A stretch of DNA of 64,000 nucleotides from CAVSRC01 sp963781775. Its GTDB lineage: Bacteria > Pseudomonadota > Alphaproteobacteria > Rhizobiales > Kaistiaceae. The notes under the pieces are model-generated. The model ran no database searches and had not been told where the DNA came from. It was given only the letters and a program-made list of their open reading frames with translations. Shown here piece by piece: positions 45,058-53,712 of this stretch (the first letter of the stretch is position 1; each line of letters begins with the position of its first letter). The stretch is from the NCBI GenBank assembly GCA_963781775.1, contig CAWAHE010000004.1:17630-81629 (forward strand), in the 5' to 3' direction. A program made the translations under genes and the position numbers.

Positions 45058-45882
45058 TCAGTGCACCGCATCCGCTTTCCAGCGGATGACGGAACGCTCG
45101 ACCAGCGAGACGATGGTGAACATCGACACGGCAAGGCCGGCGCCGACAAAAACGGTGGCGTAGAGAAGCGGCGAGCGGAAATTATAGGTGGCTTCGATGA
45201 TCAGGGCGCCGAGACCGAAGGACGAACCGATCCATTCGCCGACGATCGCGCCAATCACGCAGGTGGTCGACGTAATCTTCAGTGCCGCAAACAGGAAGGG
45301 CAGCGAGGACTGGATGCGCACCTTCCAGAATACTTCGCGCTTGCTCGCGGAAAGAACGCGCATCAGTTCCAGCGTCTGCGGATTCACGGCGTTGAGGCCG
45401 CGCACCATGTTGACCAGCGTCGGAAAGAAACAGATGAGCGCGGCAATGGCGATCTTGGGCGCGTAGCCGTTGCCAAGGATCAGCACCAGGATCGGCGCGA
45501 TGGCGATGATCGGGATGGTGTGGAAGAACACGACCAGCGGATAGAACGCGGTCTCGGCCCGCCGGCTATGGACGAAGACTACCGCCAGCGTGACGGCGAG
45601 GAAGTTGCCGACCAGGAAGCCGGAGAGCGCCTCAAAGAGCGTCGGCCAGAAATTCATCAGCAGCAGTGGGCCGCTAGTTCCGAACGTCTTCAATACGGCG
45701 ATCGGGCTGGGTGCAATGTATTCCGGCACGCCACCGATCTGGATGATCAGGAACCAGATCAGGATGGCGCCGGCAGCGGCAATGAGCGGCGGCAGCCGCT
45801 TGCTCCAGGCCTTGCGGCGGCGAATTGCTGCGGCATTCGCGCTCGGTGCCATTGCCACCTTGGCCATGCTGGTCGCTTCCAT
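45058..45882 (-). CDS. ABC transporter permease, SsuC/TauC type
   Basis: 274-residue inner-membrane protein, about six transmembrane helices. The MetI-type EAA loop is ELMRVLSASKREVFWKVRIQSSLP. IGEWIGSSFGLGALI-type C-terminal half (AIVGEWIGSSFGLG) matches nitrate/sulfonate/taurine permeases. Start overlaps the ATPase stop. Works with the ATPase and NMT1-type binding protein of the same operon to import the substrate of the following enzymes. Confidence 0.9.
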   Translation of the reverse strand: MEATSMAKVAMAPSANAAAIRRRKAWSKRLPPLIAAAGAILIWFLIIQIGGVPEYIAPSPIAVLKTFGTSGPLLLMNFWPTLFEALSGFLVGNFLAVTLAVVFVHSRRAETAFYPLVVFFHTIPIIAIAPILVLILGNGYAPKIAIAALICFFPTLVNMVRGLNAVNPQTLELMRVLSASKREVFWKVRIQSSLPFLFAALKITSTTCVIGAIVGEWIGSSFGLGALIIEATYNFRSPLLYATVFVGAGLAVSMFTIVSLVERSVIRWKADAVH

Positions 45883-46685
45883 CAGCAGGTCTCCAGGAGA
45901 GCGCGGAGATGGGCGGTGATACGGATAAACTCGAGCGTGTCGCGCATGGCGAGATGCCGTTCGCGCGGCAGGTCGACTTCGAAGAACTCGCGCACCCGGC
46001 CTGGATTGGCAGCAAGCACCAGCACCTGCTGGCCGAGGAAGGCGGCCTCCGGAATCGAATGGGTGACGAAGATGATCGTCGTCCCGGTCTCTTCCCAGAT
46101 GCGCAGCAGTTCCTCGTTGAGCTTATCGCGGGTGATTTCGTCGAGGGCACCGAAGGGTTCGTCCATCAGCAGGATACGCGGCCGACTAACCAGCGCGCGG
46201 GCGATCGCCACGCGCTGACGCATGCCGCCGGAAAGTTCGTGCGGCAACGCGCTCTCGCGACCGGTGAGGCCGACGAGCTTGAGCAGGTCCTCGGGCTCGG
46301 CATAGTTCTGCGCACGGGCGCCGCCACCCACTTCGAGCGGCAGGCGGACATTATCGATCGCCGAGCGCCAGGGCAGCAACGTCGCGTCCTGGAAGACGAA
46401 GGAGAAACTGCGCTCGCGGCGCGCCTGCTCGGGCGTCTTGCCGAGCACCGTGACCCGGCCCTCCGCGGCCGGCACAAGATCGGCGATGGCGCGCAGCAGC
46501 GTGGACTTGCCGCAGCCGGATGGCCCGAGCATCGTCACCAGACCGCGCTCGGGGATGGTCACCGAGACGCGCTCCAGCGCCGTCACCTTGGCGTCGTCTT
46601 CGCCAAAGGTGACTGTCAGGCCCTCCACCGAGACGGCCGCGCGTGGCTCGGCCGTCTCGATGGTTTTTTGCAGCGCAGCCGGCAT
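45882..46685 (-). CDS. ABC transporter ATP-binding protein, SsuB/TauB type
   Basis: 267-residue single-domain ATPase. Walker A GPSGCGKST, Q-loop in FVFQDATLLPW, signature LSGGMRQRVAIARAL and Walker B ILLMDEPFGALD are all intact, followed by a His switch in FVTHS. The family serves nitrate, sulfonate, taurine, or thiamine-precursor importers. Overlaps both neighbours (binding protein and permease) by one to a few bases. Confidence 0.92.
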   Translation of the reverse strand: MPAALQKTIETAEPRAAVSVEGLTVTFGEDDAKVTALERVSVTIPERGLVTMLGPSGCGKSTLLRAIADLVPAAEGRVTVLGKTPEQARRERSFSFVFQDATLLPWRSAIDNVRLPLEVGGGARAQNYAEPEDLLKLVGLTGRESALPHELSGGMRQRVAIARALVSRPRILLMDEPFGALDEITRDKLNEELLRIWEETGTTIIFVTHSIPEAAFLGQQVLVLAANPGRVREFFEVDLPRERHLAMRDTLEFIRITAHLRALLETC

Positions 46686-47716
46686 CAGCCGACCTGCATG
46701 CGCGTTTCTTTGGTGTCGTCCAGGATGGCGAGGGTCATCACCTCGTCAACCGTCGGAACCTTGCCCTTGAACTGGTCGAGCTGGGCATAGATGTCGATCT
46801 GCGCCTGCCAGTTGTCCTTGGTCATGGCGCCCCAGCCGTCGGCCTTGGTCGACGGGCCGAACGAAAAGTCGATGACCGAGGACACGGCCTCCATCTCGGC
46901 CTTCTTGTCGAGGGCCGGATACTCGGCGACGAGATCGTCGACCGCCTCCTCCTGATGATCCTTGGCGTAGCCCCAGCCGAGGGCGCAGGCCTTGAGGTAG
47001 CGCGAGACGATGTCCTGATGCTCACCGAGCGTCGTGTCGGTGGCGTAGTAGACGTTGGCGTAGAGCTTGATGCCGGTGTCCCACAACCGCATGTCGACGC
47101 GATCCGGGCCAAGGATGGAGAGCGCCGCAGTATTGGTGAGCCAGCCGGTCACCGCCGAGGCCTGCCCGGTGAGCAGCTGGTTCATGTCGCTGCCCATGTT
47201 GACCAGATTCACTTCGCTCTCCTTGATGCCGTTCTTGGCAAGCAAAGCGCGGGCGAGAATGAAGGCGGTCGGCTGGGTGGCGATGGTCTTGCCGATCATG
47301 TCCTTCGGTGTGCGGATCGGATCCTTCGCGAGCGAGAAGTAGGTGAACGGATGGGTGTGGTAGCCCGACGCGATCGCCTTGACCGGGATGCCGGCCGAAC
47401 GCGCCAGCATCAGCGACGGGCTCGAAGAGAGCTGGCCGATCATGGAGCGGCCGGCAGCGACCGAGGCGACACCATCGACGTTCGGCCCACCGGGGGTGAT
47501 CGAGAAGTCGATACCCTGATCCTTGAAGTAGCCCTTACGGATGGCGACGACCTCGCCGAGCAAGCCATTGGAGGCGAGCCAGCCAAGCTGCATATCGACC
47601 TTGGCCATGTCGCCCGCACGGGCGGTGACGGAGAGCAGGCTGCCTGCGGCGGCCAGAGCCGGAATCGCGGCGGTTGCCTTGAGAAAAGCGCGCCGGCTGA
47701 AATCGTGACGGGTCAT
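46685..47716 (-). CDS. ABC transporter binding protein, NMT1/SsuA type, Tat-exported
   Basis: 343 residues. The N-terminus RHDFSRRAFLKATAAIPALA has a twin-arginine motif (SRRAFLK), so export is by Tat. Mature part has the type 2 periplasmic fold seen in SsuA/ThiY: MQLGWLASNGLLGEVVAIRKGYFKDQGID, GGPNVDGVASVAAGRSMIGQL. Start chosen at the ATG that gives a short signal; GGAG lies about nine bases before it. First gene of a seven-gene overlapping run down to 41.4 kb. Ligand is probably a small organic acid used by the CoA-transferase route. Confidence 0.9.
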   Translation of the reverse strand: MTRHDFSRRAFLKATAAIPALAAAGSLLSVTARAGDMAKVDMQLGWLASNGLLGEVVAIRKGYFKDQGIDFSITPGGPNVDGVASVAAGRSMIGQLSSSPSLMLARSAGIPVKAIASGYHTHPFTYFSLAKDPIRTPKDMIGKTIATQPTAFILARALLAKNGIKESEVNLVNMGSDMNQLLTGQASAVTGWLTNTAALSILGPDRVDMRLWDTGIKLYANVYYATDTTLGEHQDIVSRYLKACALGWGYAKDHQEEAVDDLVAEYPALDKKAEMEAVSSVIDFSFGPSTKADGWGAMTKDNWQAQIDIYAQLDQFKGKVPTVDEVMTLAILDDTKETRMQVG

Positions 47717-47853
47717 TTGACGGGGACTCCCTGTTCTTGTGCCGTTGGACGAGCAGTCCCGGCCGGAGCCAACACCACACCGGCCCCCGCCGGTAAGATG
47801 TCTATGATGATGCGCCGCGCGAGCGAGCGATAAAAGAAGATATATTAGCCGGG

Positions 47854-47876
47854 GCCGTTGCCTTTTCGGCAGCGGT
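47854..47876. repeat. Intergenic hairpin
   Basis: GCCGTTGCC and GGCAGCGGT pair over nine positions (two wobble pairs) around the loop TTTTC. It lies 25 bases beyond the stop of the DUF4432 gene on its strand and upstream of the binding-protein operon. There is no T-run, so it is only a weak candidate for transcript end or 3' stabiliser; an AT-rich TAATATATC follows on the minus strand. Confidence 0.35.
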
Positions 47877-47900
47877 AAACGGACCGCGAAAGCCGATTTG

Positions 47901-48881
47901 TCATGCCCCGAGAATGTCGCGCATGGGCGGTGGATCGCCGGCGATCGAAACATCGACCGCGTAGCGTCGTCGTTCGCCCGGTTCGATCGTTGGCTCCGCG
48001 GTGCTGCGTCCGCTCGGATCGCGGGCGCTGGTGCACGGTTCGATCGCAACAATCCCGGTTCGCGCGCGAAGGTCATGCCACAACTGAAAATGCGGCAGGG
48101 TCCCGGTATCGAAATCGAACGTGATCGCCAGATCCGCACCGGCGCCGGTCGGCGTTTTCACGACGGCACCCGCCCGCTTCGCTCCGTCTAGCGGAATCAT
48201 GGAGACCGACGATGCTTGGCCCTCAGCCGGCATGACCAGCGGTCCGAGCACAAGCTTGCCGCCGACGCTGACGGTGCTGCCAGTGGCGACGCCCGGATAA
48301 CCGAGATTGAAGTGGTAGAGCATCGCCTGAGCCGAGGCATCGGCGCCGAGGTTTTCCACCTCGTCGCGGATGCGGATGATGGCGCCGCCGATCGGCGCTT
48401 CGATGCGACGCCTGAAGCGTAGCGCCTCGCCGCCGATGCGTGCCTGCGTGACTTCGCCCTCGCAGAAAAGGATCGGCTCGTCACGCTGCCAGTCTTCGCC
48501 GTAGGCCGTGACCCGCGCCGGACTGAACGGCAAGCGACCATGCAGCGGGTGCCCGTTCGCCGGCTGGCGGATGTGATCGAGACCGCAGGTCACCAGGAAG
48601 CCGGACAGCGAGCGGCCGAACCCCTGCCCATCCTCGCTGTCGAGGTCGGTCAGCGCCGGACTGCGAAAGCCGACCGGCGCCTGCCACGCCAACTGGGCGC
48701 CCCGCCACCAGAGCGGCCCGATGTCGAGCGAGCGGTCGGACAGCACCCAGAAATCGAGCCCGCCGCCTGTCGAAAAAGCAAGCGCGCGGACGCCACGCTC
48801 CGCTCCGTCGTCCAGAACGATGCGACGGACACTTGCGACCTGACGGAGATCGCCGACCCGGGACCGGAGCGTCGCGTTCAC
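47901..48881 (-). CDS. DUF4432/aldose 1-epimerase-like protein
   Basis: 326 residues of the galactose-mutarotase-like fold, DUF4432 branch. Recognisable pieces: LSDRSLDIGPLWWRGAQLAW, FLVTCGLDHIRQP, NGHPLHGRLPF and LYHFNLGYPG, with His residues in the positions used for sugar C1 acid/base chemistry. Starts with GTG overlapping the stop of the sulfatase gene (TAGTG). Probably interconverts anomers or binds a sugar released by the sulfatase or imported by the ABC system above it. Activity unproven in this branch. Confidence 0.87.
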   Translation of the reverse strand: MNATLRSRVGDLRQVASVRRIVLDDGAERGVRALAFSTGGGLDFWVLSDRSLDIGPLWWRGAQLAWQAPVGFRSPALTDLDSEDGQGFGRSLSGFLVTCGLDHIRQPANGHPLHGRLPFSPARVTAYGEDWQRDEPILFCEGEVTQARIGGEALRFRRRIEAPIGGAIIRIRDEVENLGADASAQAMLYHFNLGYPGVATGSTVSVGGKLVLGPLVMPAEGQASSVSMIPLDGAKRAGAVVKTPTGAGADLAITFDFDTGTLPHFQLWHDLRARTGIVAIEPCTSARDPSGRSTAEPTIEPGERRRYAVDVSIAGDPPPMRDILGA

Positions 48882-50431
48882 TAGCTGGCCGCGGCAACGG
48901 CGGGCACGCGCGGAGACCCGTCGGGGTTCAGATCGAGGCGCGCAAACGCTTCCGGTGGCGCATCGTTGGCGCGCATCAAGGCTGTCATCAGCCCGATCAT
49001 GCGCTGCTCGGCAGCGGCGTCGGCGAGAGGTCTCTCCTGCCCCGGATCGACGGCGAGATCGTAGAGCCGTGTGTCGTCCTCGAGCAGCGCGCCCGGCCCG
49101 TAGTTGTTGTACATCGGCGAGCGCTCGATGACCGGCATCTTGAGGAGCTTCGCGCCCTTGGTGAAGGGAAATGGCTCCGACAAGGTTGCCGTCGACAGCT
49201 CCTCGGGCGTGAACCGCGACCGTATGTGCGTCGGCATGACCGTGTACTGATAGATCTCCTGCGCGTGCAGGTCGGCCGGAAAGCGATGATAGGTGTGCCG
49301 ACCGTCGGTGACGTTCACGGCACCGCCGAAATAGCCGAACAGGACCGCCTCGCGAGCCGACGTACCGGTGCGCGACTTCAGAAGCGAGATGCCCTGGTTC
49401 TCGGGCGGCGGCGCCACGCCATGCAGATCGAGGAAAGTGGGGGCGAGGTCGATCGACTGGGTAAGCGCGGCGGAGCGCGTTCCGGCCAGCGCTTGCGCGC
49501 GCGGATCGTGCACGAACAACGGGATGTGCACGATCTCCTCGTACATGTTCATCCGGTTCTTTGCCCAGAAATCATGTTCGCCGAGCAGGAAGCCGTGGTC
49601 GGTGGTGACGACCAGCGCGGTGTCCTTCCACATGTCATGCTTGTCGAAATCGTCGAGGAGCTGGCCGAGCAGGAAATCGCACAGGGAAACGACGGCGTAG
49701 TAGTTGGCGCGCAACTCCTCGCATTCGGCCGGCAATTCATCGACGCGGCCATAGCGCGGCCAGTCGCGGATCGGGCCGTTCCAGCCGGTCTCGAACGGCT
49801 TCTTGAAGCGCGCCGGCGCGTAGAACGGCTCGTGCGGATCGAAGGTCTCGATTTGCAGGAACCAGTTATCGGCCTCGCGGTTCTGTTCGAGGAACTCGAA
49901 ACCACGCGCGAAGCACTGCACGGACGGAAATTCCGACTCCTCGCGTATGAATTCGCGATTGACGACATTCTTGCGGAAATAGCTGCGTTGTTCGGTGTCG
50001 AACTGACGGGCGTGGTACATCTCGCGCAGCCGTTCCCAATGCGGCTGAACCATCGCCTTCCACGCGTCGCCCTCCTGACCGCGCACGAACTCGTAGGAGT
50101 CGTAACGGTTATGATAGGTGGCGCCGCCATCTTCCCAATAGTGATAGTGGTCGGTGATGAGATGGCTATAGACGCCGGAATCGAGCAGCAACTCGGGGAA
50201 AGCGTTGTCGAACGGCTCGAGCGGCCCCCAGCTTCGGTGCAGGAAGGTCAGCCGCCCGGTCAACATGTCGCGCCGCGCCGGCATGCACGGCAGGCTGCCG
50301 ACATAGTGCTTGTCGAAGGCGACGCTTCGCTTCGCCAGCCGGTCGAAATTGGGCGTCGGAATACGCGTGCCGCCATACGGCCCGAGCATGTGGCGATTGA
50401 GCGAATCGAAAAGTACGAAGACGGTCTTCAT
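48881..50431 (-). CDS. Type I sulfatase
   Basis: 516-residue alkaline-phosphatase-superfamily hydrolase. The formylglycine site is C49 in SLPCMPARRDMLTGR (C-x-P-x-R), and metal ligands are expected at D9 (LFDSLNRH), and in VTTDHGFLLGEHDFWAKN. No signal peptide is visible, so it acts in the cytoplasm on an imported sulfated compound, which fits the carbohydrate importer encoded just upstream. Requires a formylglycine-generating enzyme that is not in this window. A phosphonate-monoester hydrolase activity is a less likely alternative. Confidence 0.9.
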   Translation of the reverse strand: MKTVFVLFDSLNRHMLGPYGGTRIPTPNFDRLAKRSVAFDKHYVGSLPCMPARRDMLTGRLTFLHRSWGPLEPFDNAFPELLLDSGVYSHLITDHYHYWEDGGATYHNRYDSYEFVRGQEGDAWKAMVQPHWERLREMYHARQFDTEQRSYFRKNVVNREFIREESEFPSVQCFARGFEFLEQNREADNWFLQIETFDPHEPFYAPARFKKPFETGWNGPIRDWPRYGRVDELPAECEELRANYYAVVSLCDFLLGQLLDDFDKHDMWKDTALVVTTDHGFLLGEHDFWAKNRMNMYEEIVHIPLFVHDPRAQALAGTRSAALTQSIDLAPTFLDLHGVAPPPENQGISLLKSRTGTSAREAVLFGYFGGAVNVTDGRHTYHRFPADLHAQEIYQYTVMPTHIRSRFTPEELSTATLSEPFPFTKGAKLLKMPVIERSPMYNNYGPGALLEDDTRLYDLAVDPGQERPLADAAAEQRMIGLMTALMRANDAPPEAFARLDLNPDGSPRVPAVAAAS

Positions 50432-50462
50432 GCTGCTATCCTGACTGCTTGCGACGGCCGAC

Positions 50463-51296
50463 CTATTTGATGGCGCCGGTCGTCAACCCCTTCACGATGT
50501 AACGCTGACCGATCAGCAGAAGCACGAGCGCCGGCAGAATCGACAGCGCGGCACTCGCCGCCATCTGCGTGTATTGAATTTCGAAATCCTGGGCGAATTT
50601 GGCGATCGCCACCGGCACGGTGGCGGTCTGCTTCATGGTCAGATTGAGCGCGACGGCAAACTCGTTCCAACTGAAAATGAAACAGAGGACCGTGGTCGCG
50701 GCCAGGCCGGGCGTAATGATGGGCAGCACCACGTTCCAGAACAGCACGGGCGACGAGCAGCCGTCGATGCGCGCCGCCTCGACGAGTTCGCCGGGCACGT
50801 CGCGAACGAACACGCCCATCAGCCAGACCGCCATCGGCAGGTTCAAGGTGGCGTGGGCGAGGATGAGACCAGCGAATGTATTGTCGAGGCCGACGGTGCG
50901 CTCCATCGTGTACCAGGCACTGGCAAGCGCGATCGGCGGGATCATGTTGAACACCAGCGCCCAGCCAAGGAAGACATGGACGACCCAGCGCGGCCAGTTC
51001 ATGCGGTCGAGCGACCAGGCGGCCAGCGTCGCCACCGTCAGACAGAGCGCCGTCGACAGCCCGCCGACGATCAGCGAGTTGCGGTAGTTGATCAGGAAGT
51101 CCGAGGTCTTGGAGAACAGCACCTCGCGGAAGTTCATCAGCACCGGCGTGAAGAAGAACTCGCCGATGAGCAGCGATATCTGGGTGCGGAAGCCGGCCGC
51201 CGCCACCCACAGCACCGGCGCGATGACAATGGCTGCCGCGACGATCAGCACCGCGTAGACCGGCAGCGTGGCGCGGGCGGCGCGCGCGAAGCTCAT
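50463..51296 (-). CDS. Carbohydrate ABC permease, MalG type
   Basis: 277-residue inner-membrane protein, about six helices, with the EAA loop ELVEAARIDGCSSPVLFWNVVLPII. The ATG at 51296 overlaps the stop of the MalF-type permease gene (ATGA). Together with that permease and the Tat-exported binding protein it forms a carbohydrate uptake 1 (CUT1) importer, but no ATPase gene is in the operon. Confidence 0.92.
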   Translation of the reverse strand: MSFARAARATLPVYAVLIVAAAIVIAPVLWVAAAGFRTQISLLIGEFFFTPVLMNFREVLFSKTSDFLINYRNSLIVGGLSTALCLTVATLAAWSLDRMNWPRWVVHVFLGWALVFNMIPPIALASAWYTMERTVGLDNTFAGLILAHATLNLPMAVWLMGVFVRDVPGELVEAARIDGCSSPVLFWNVVLPIITPGLAATTVLCFIFSWNEFAVALNLTMKQTATVPVAIAKFAQDFEIQYTQMAASAALSILPALVLLLIGQRYIVKGLTTGAIK

Positions 51297-52231
51297 GCGG
51301 TCCTCCCGGCGCGGCGCGCCGACAAGGCGGCGACCAGCAGCAGAGACACCAGGAAGATGACGGCGATCGACATGGCGGCGCCATAGCCGACGCGATCCTC
51401 GGTGAAGAAACGCTGATAGAGCGTGAAGCTGATCACTTCGGTCGACGTGCCGGGGCCACCGCTGGTGAGCAGATAGACCTCGTCGAACACCTTGAAGGCA
51501 AGCACGAGACGAAACGCGAAAGTCACCAGGATCGTTGGCATCATCAGCGGCAGGGTGACGAGACGAAGCTCCTGCCACGCGGACGCCCCGTCGATCTTTG
51601 CCGCCTCGAACACGTCCCGCGGCAGCGATTCGATGCCGGCGAGGAACAGCAGGAAACAGAATGGCGTCCAGTGCCAGATGTCGACGACGATCACCGAGAG
51701 CAGCGCGGTGGAGGCGTCGCCAAGCCAGTCGAACGGGCCGATGCCGATCAGCCCGAGCGTCTGGTTGGCCAGTCCGAAATCGAAATTGAGCATCAGCTTC
51801 CAGATCGCGCCGATGACGATGCCGGGGATCAGGATGGGCAGGATGAACACGGCGCGGAAAAACACGCGCCCGCGATCGATGCGGCTGACCAGCAGCGCCA
51901 GGAAGAAGCCGAGCACCATCTGCCCCGCGACGGCGCCGAGCGCGAACACGGTCGTGTTGGTCAGCCCGGCGCGGACCAGCGTGTCGGAGAAGAGCTCGCC
52001 ATAGTGGGCGAGCCCGACCGGCGTCCACTTCGCCGAGCCGCCCGACCAGGCGACGTCGTAGAAACTGGTGAGGAACAGGTTGGCGAGCGGCAGGGCGCTC
52101 ATGGCAACCATCAGGGCCAGCGCCGGACCGAATGCGGCCCAGCGCCAGATGCGATCGTCGTCGAGCGGCGAAGGTGTCTTCGCCACCAGGCTCCGGGCCG
52201 CCGCCCCGGCCGGTAGCGAAGACGCGCTCAT
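51293..52231 (-). CDS. Carbohydrate ABC permease, MalF type
   Basis: 312 residues, about six helices with a cytoplasmic N-terminal extension (residues 1-28). The EAA loop is DVFEAAKIDGASAWQELRLVTLPLM and is followed by YLLTSGGPGTSTEVISFTLYQRFF, characteristic of CUT1 permeases. Overlaps its partner permease gene by four bases. Located 11 bases after the binding protein gene. Confidence 0.92.
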   Translation of the reverse strand: MSASSLPAGAAARSLVAKTPSPLDDDRIWRWAAFGPALALMVAMSALPLANLFLTSFYDVAWSGGSAKWTPVGLAHYGELFSDTLVRAGLTNTTVFALGAVAGQMVLGFFLALLVSRIDRGRVFFRAVFILPILIPGIVIGAIWKLMLNFDFGLANQTLGLIGIGPFDWLGDASTALLSVIVVDIWHWTPFCFLLFLAGIESLPRDVFEAAKIDGASAWQELRLVTLPLMMPTILVTFAFRLVLAFKVFDEVYLLTSGGPGTSTEVISFTLYQRFFTEDRVGYGAAMSIAVIFLVSLLLVAALSARRAGRTA

Positions 52232-52242
52232 CGTTCCCCTGC

Positions 52243-53595
52243 TTAGGTCTTCAGCGGCGGCAGCTCGCCGGTCTTGTACTTATACTTTTCCATCACCTTG
52301 TAGATGTCGTCCGACATGCTGTTGAGCGCGTCGGTGGAGGTGATTTCCCCGGCGATCGCCCGGTTGAGGCCAAGTTCGAGGACGGAAATGACCTCGCTGG
52401 CTTCCGGGAAGGCGTACGGATTGACCGCGTGCGGCAGAGCAGCCGCCAGCGGCTTCATCCAGCGGAACTGACGCTCCTCGGCCATCGGCTCGTTGTAGAC
52501 CGAGGCGTTGAGCGGAATGCCGCCGGCCTTGGCGTTGGCGAGCTGGGCGTCCTTGGTCTGGAACCAGCGGAAAAACTCCACCGCCGCCATCTTGCGCTCG
52601 TCGGGCACGTTGTGGGCGATGCCGCCGAGCCAGTGGCCGAGCGCCGGTCCGGGCGGAAGGCCCGGCGCATGCGGCGTCGGTGCGAATTCCATCTTGTCCA
52701 CGACCACCGACTTGTTGGGGTCGTCCATCTGCGACCAAGCGGCGATGACGATGCTGGCGTGGCCGGCATGACCGGTGACCAGCGCCTGGATGATTTCGGC
52801 CTGGTCGAGCGAGGCGGTCTTGGGATGGCCGGCTTCCTTGGCGAGCTGCAGATAGTAGTCGAGCGCTTCCTTGCCCTTGTCGTTGTTGAGGACGATGGAA
52901 TAATCGCCGGCGGTCTGATCCTTGAAGACCGCGCCGCCCATGCCGAACAGGTAGGGATAGAAATCGTAGGACACCGTGTTCGGACCGCGGGCGCCGCGTT
53001 GGACCATGCCGTACATCTGCGGCGGGTTGTGCAGCGCCTTGGCGTTGGCGAGGAGATCGGCAAATGTCTCGACGGTCTTGAGGCCCTTCTCCTTATAGAG
53101 GTCACCCCGATAGAAGAGCATCGGGATGTTGGGCTGGATCGGCACCGACATCAGCTTGCCCGACGGCGTCATGGTCTTCTTGGCGGGATCGAAATAGATG
53201 GTGTCGCCGAGCGTGAAGAGATCGGGATCGAGCTTGAAGCTCGGATCGATGTCGCTGACGGCGGTGACGAAGCCGCCGAAATACATCTCGGCGAACCAGC
53301 CCGAATTCATGATGAGGATGTCGTAGTCGCCGCTGCTGGCGCGCACCGAGTTGCGCTGCTTCTCAAGCGAGCCGGCGAACGGGTTGACGTCGAGATTGAC
53401 CTTGTTGCCGCTCTCCTGCTCGTAAAGCGCCACCGTCTTGCTGAAACTATCGAACCACGGCGACTGGTTTATCACGATGGTGATCGGCGCGGCCGATGCC
53501 GCCCATGTGTATGGAACCCGTGAAGTCGTTGCCAGCGCAGCGGCGCCGATGCCCGCAAGCGCACTGCGGCGCGTGAGACCGTTCCTTCTGATCAT
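52243..53595 (-). CDS. Carbohydrate ABC extracellular binding protein, Tat-exported
   Basis: 450 residues. Twin-arginine start RRNGLTRRSALAGIGAAALA. Type 1 extracellular solute-binding protein of CUT1 importers with ITIVINQSPWFDSFSKTVALYEQESGNKV at the start of the mature protein, GKLMSVPIQPNIPMLFYRGDLYKEKGL and NVPDERKMAAVEFFRWF. First gene of an operon with two permeases, sulfatase and DUF4432. A LysR-type inverted repeat lies about 85-110 bases upstream of the start. Ligand may be a sulfated or acidic oligosaccharide. Confidence 0.9.
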   Translation of the reverse strand: MIRRNGLTRRSALAGIGAAALATTSRVPYTWAASAAPITIVINQSPWFDSFSKTVALYEQESGNKVNLDVNPFAGSLEKQRNSVRASSGDYDILIMNSGWFAEMYFGGFVTAVSDIDPSFKLDPDLFTLGDTIYFDPAKKTMTPSGKLMSVPIQPNIPMLFYRGDLYKEKGLKTVETFADLLANAKALHNPPQMYGMVQRGARGPNTVSYDFYPYLFGMGGAVFKDQTAGDYSIVLNNDKGKEALDYYLQLAKEAGHPKTASLDQAEIIQALVTGHAGHASIVIAAWSQMDDPNKSVVVDKMEFAPTPHAPGLPPGPALGHWLGGIAHNVPDERKMAAVEFFRWFQTKDAQLANAKAGGIPLNASVYNEPMAEERQFRWMKPLAAALPHAVNPYAFPEASEVISVLELGLNRAIAGEITSTDALNSMSDDIYKVMEKYKYKTGELPPLKT

Positions 53596-53678
53596 CTTGT
53601 TTCCTCCCTCGACGTGTTATCCGTCGTAGGACGAAAGTGTCATGCTCTGTCCATAACAACAAATGATTTGAGTACCAT

Positions 53679-53703
53679 TTGCCATAGCTAATATTCATGG
53701 CAA
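53679..53703. promoter_or_regulatory. Candidate LysR-type binding site
   Basis: Perfect inverted repeat TTGCCAT-N11-ATGGCAA, the T-N11-A geometry of LysR-type sites. It lies between the LysR gene stop and the binding-protein gene, upstream of the latter on the minus strand. The repeat is seen directly; which regulator binds is inferred from proximity. Confidence 0.55.
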
Positions 53704-53712
53704 CAGCACCGA

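Noticed and set aside
50428..51384. 318-codon frame overlapping the MalG-type permease
   Set aside because: Ala/Arg-rich shadow; the permease frame carries the EAA loop and membrane helices.
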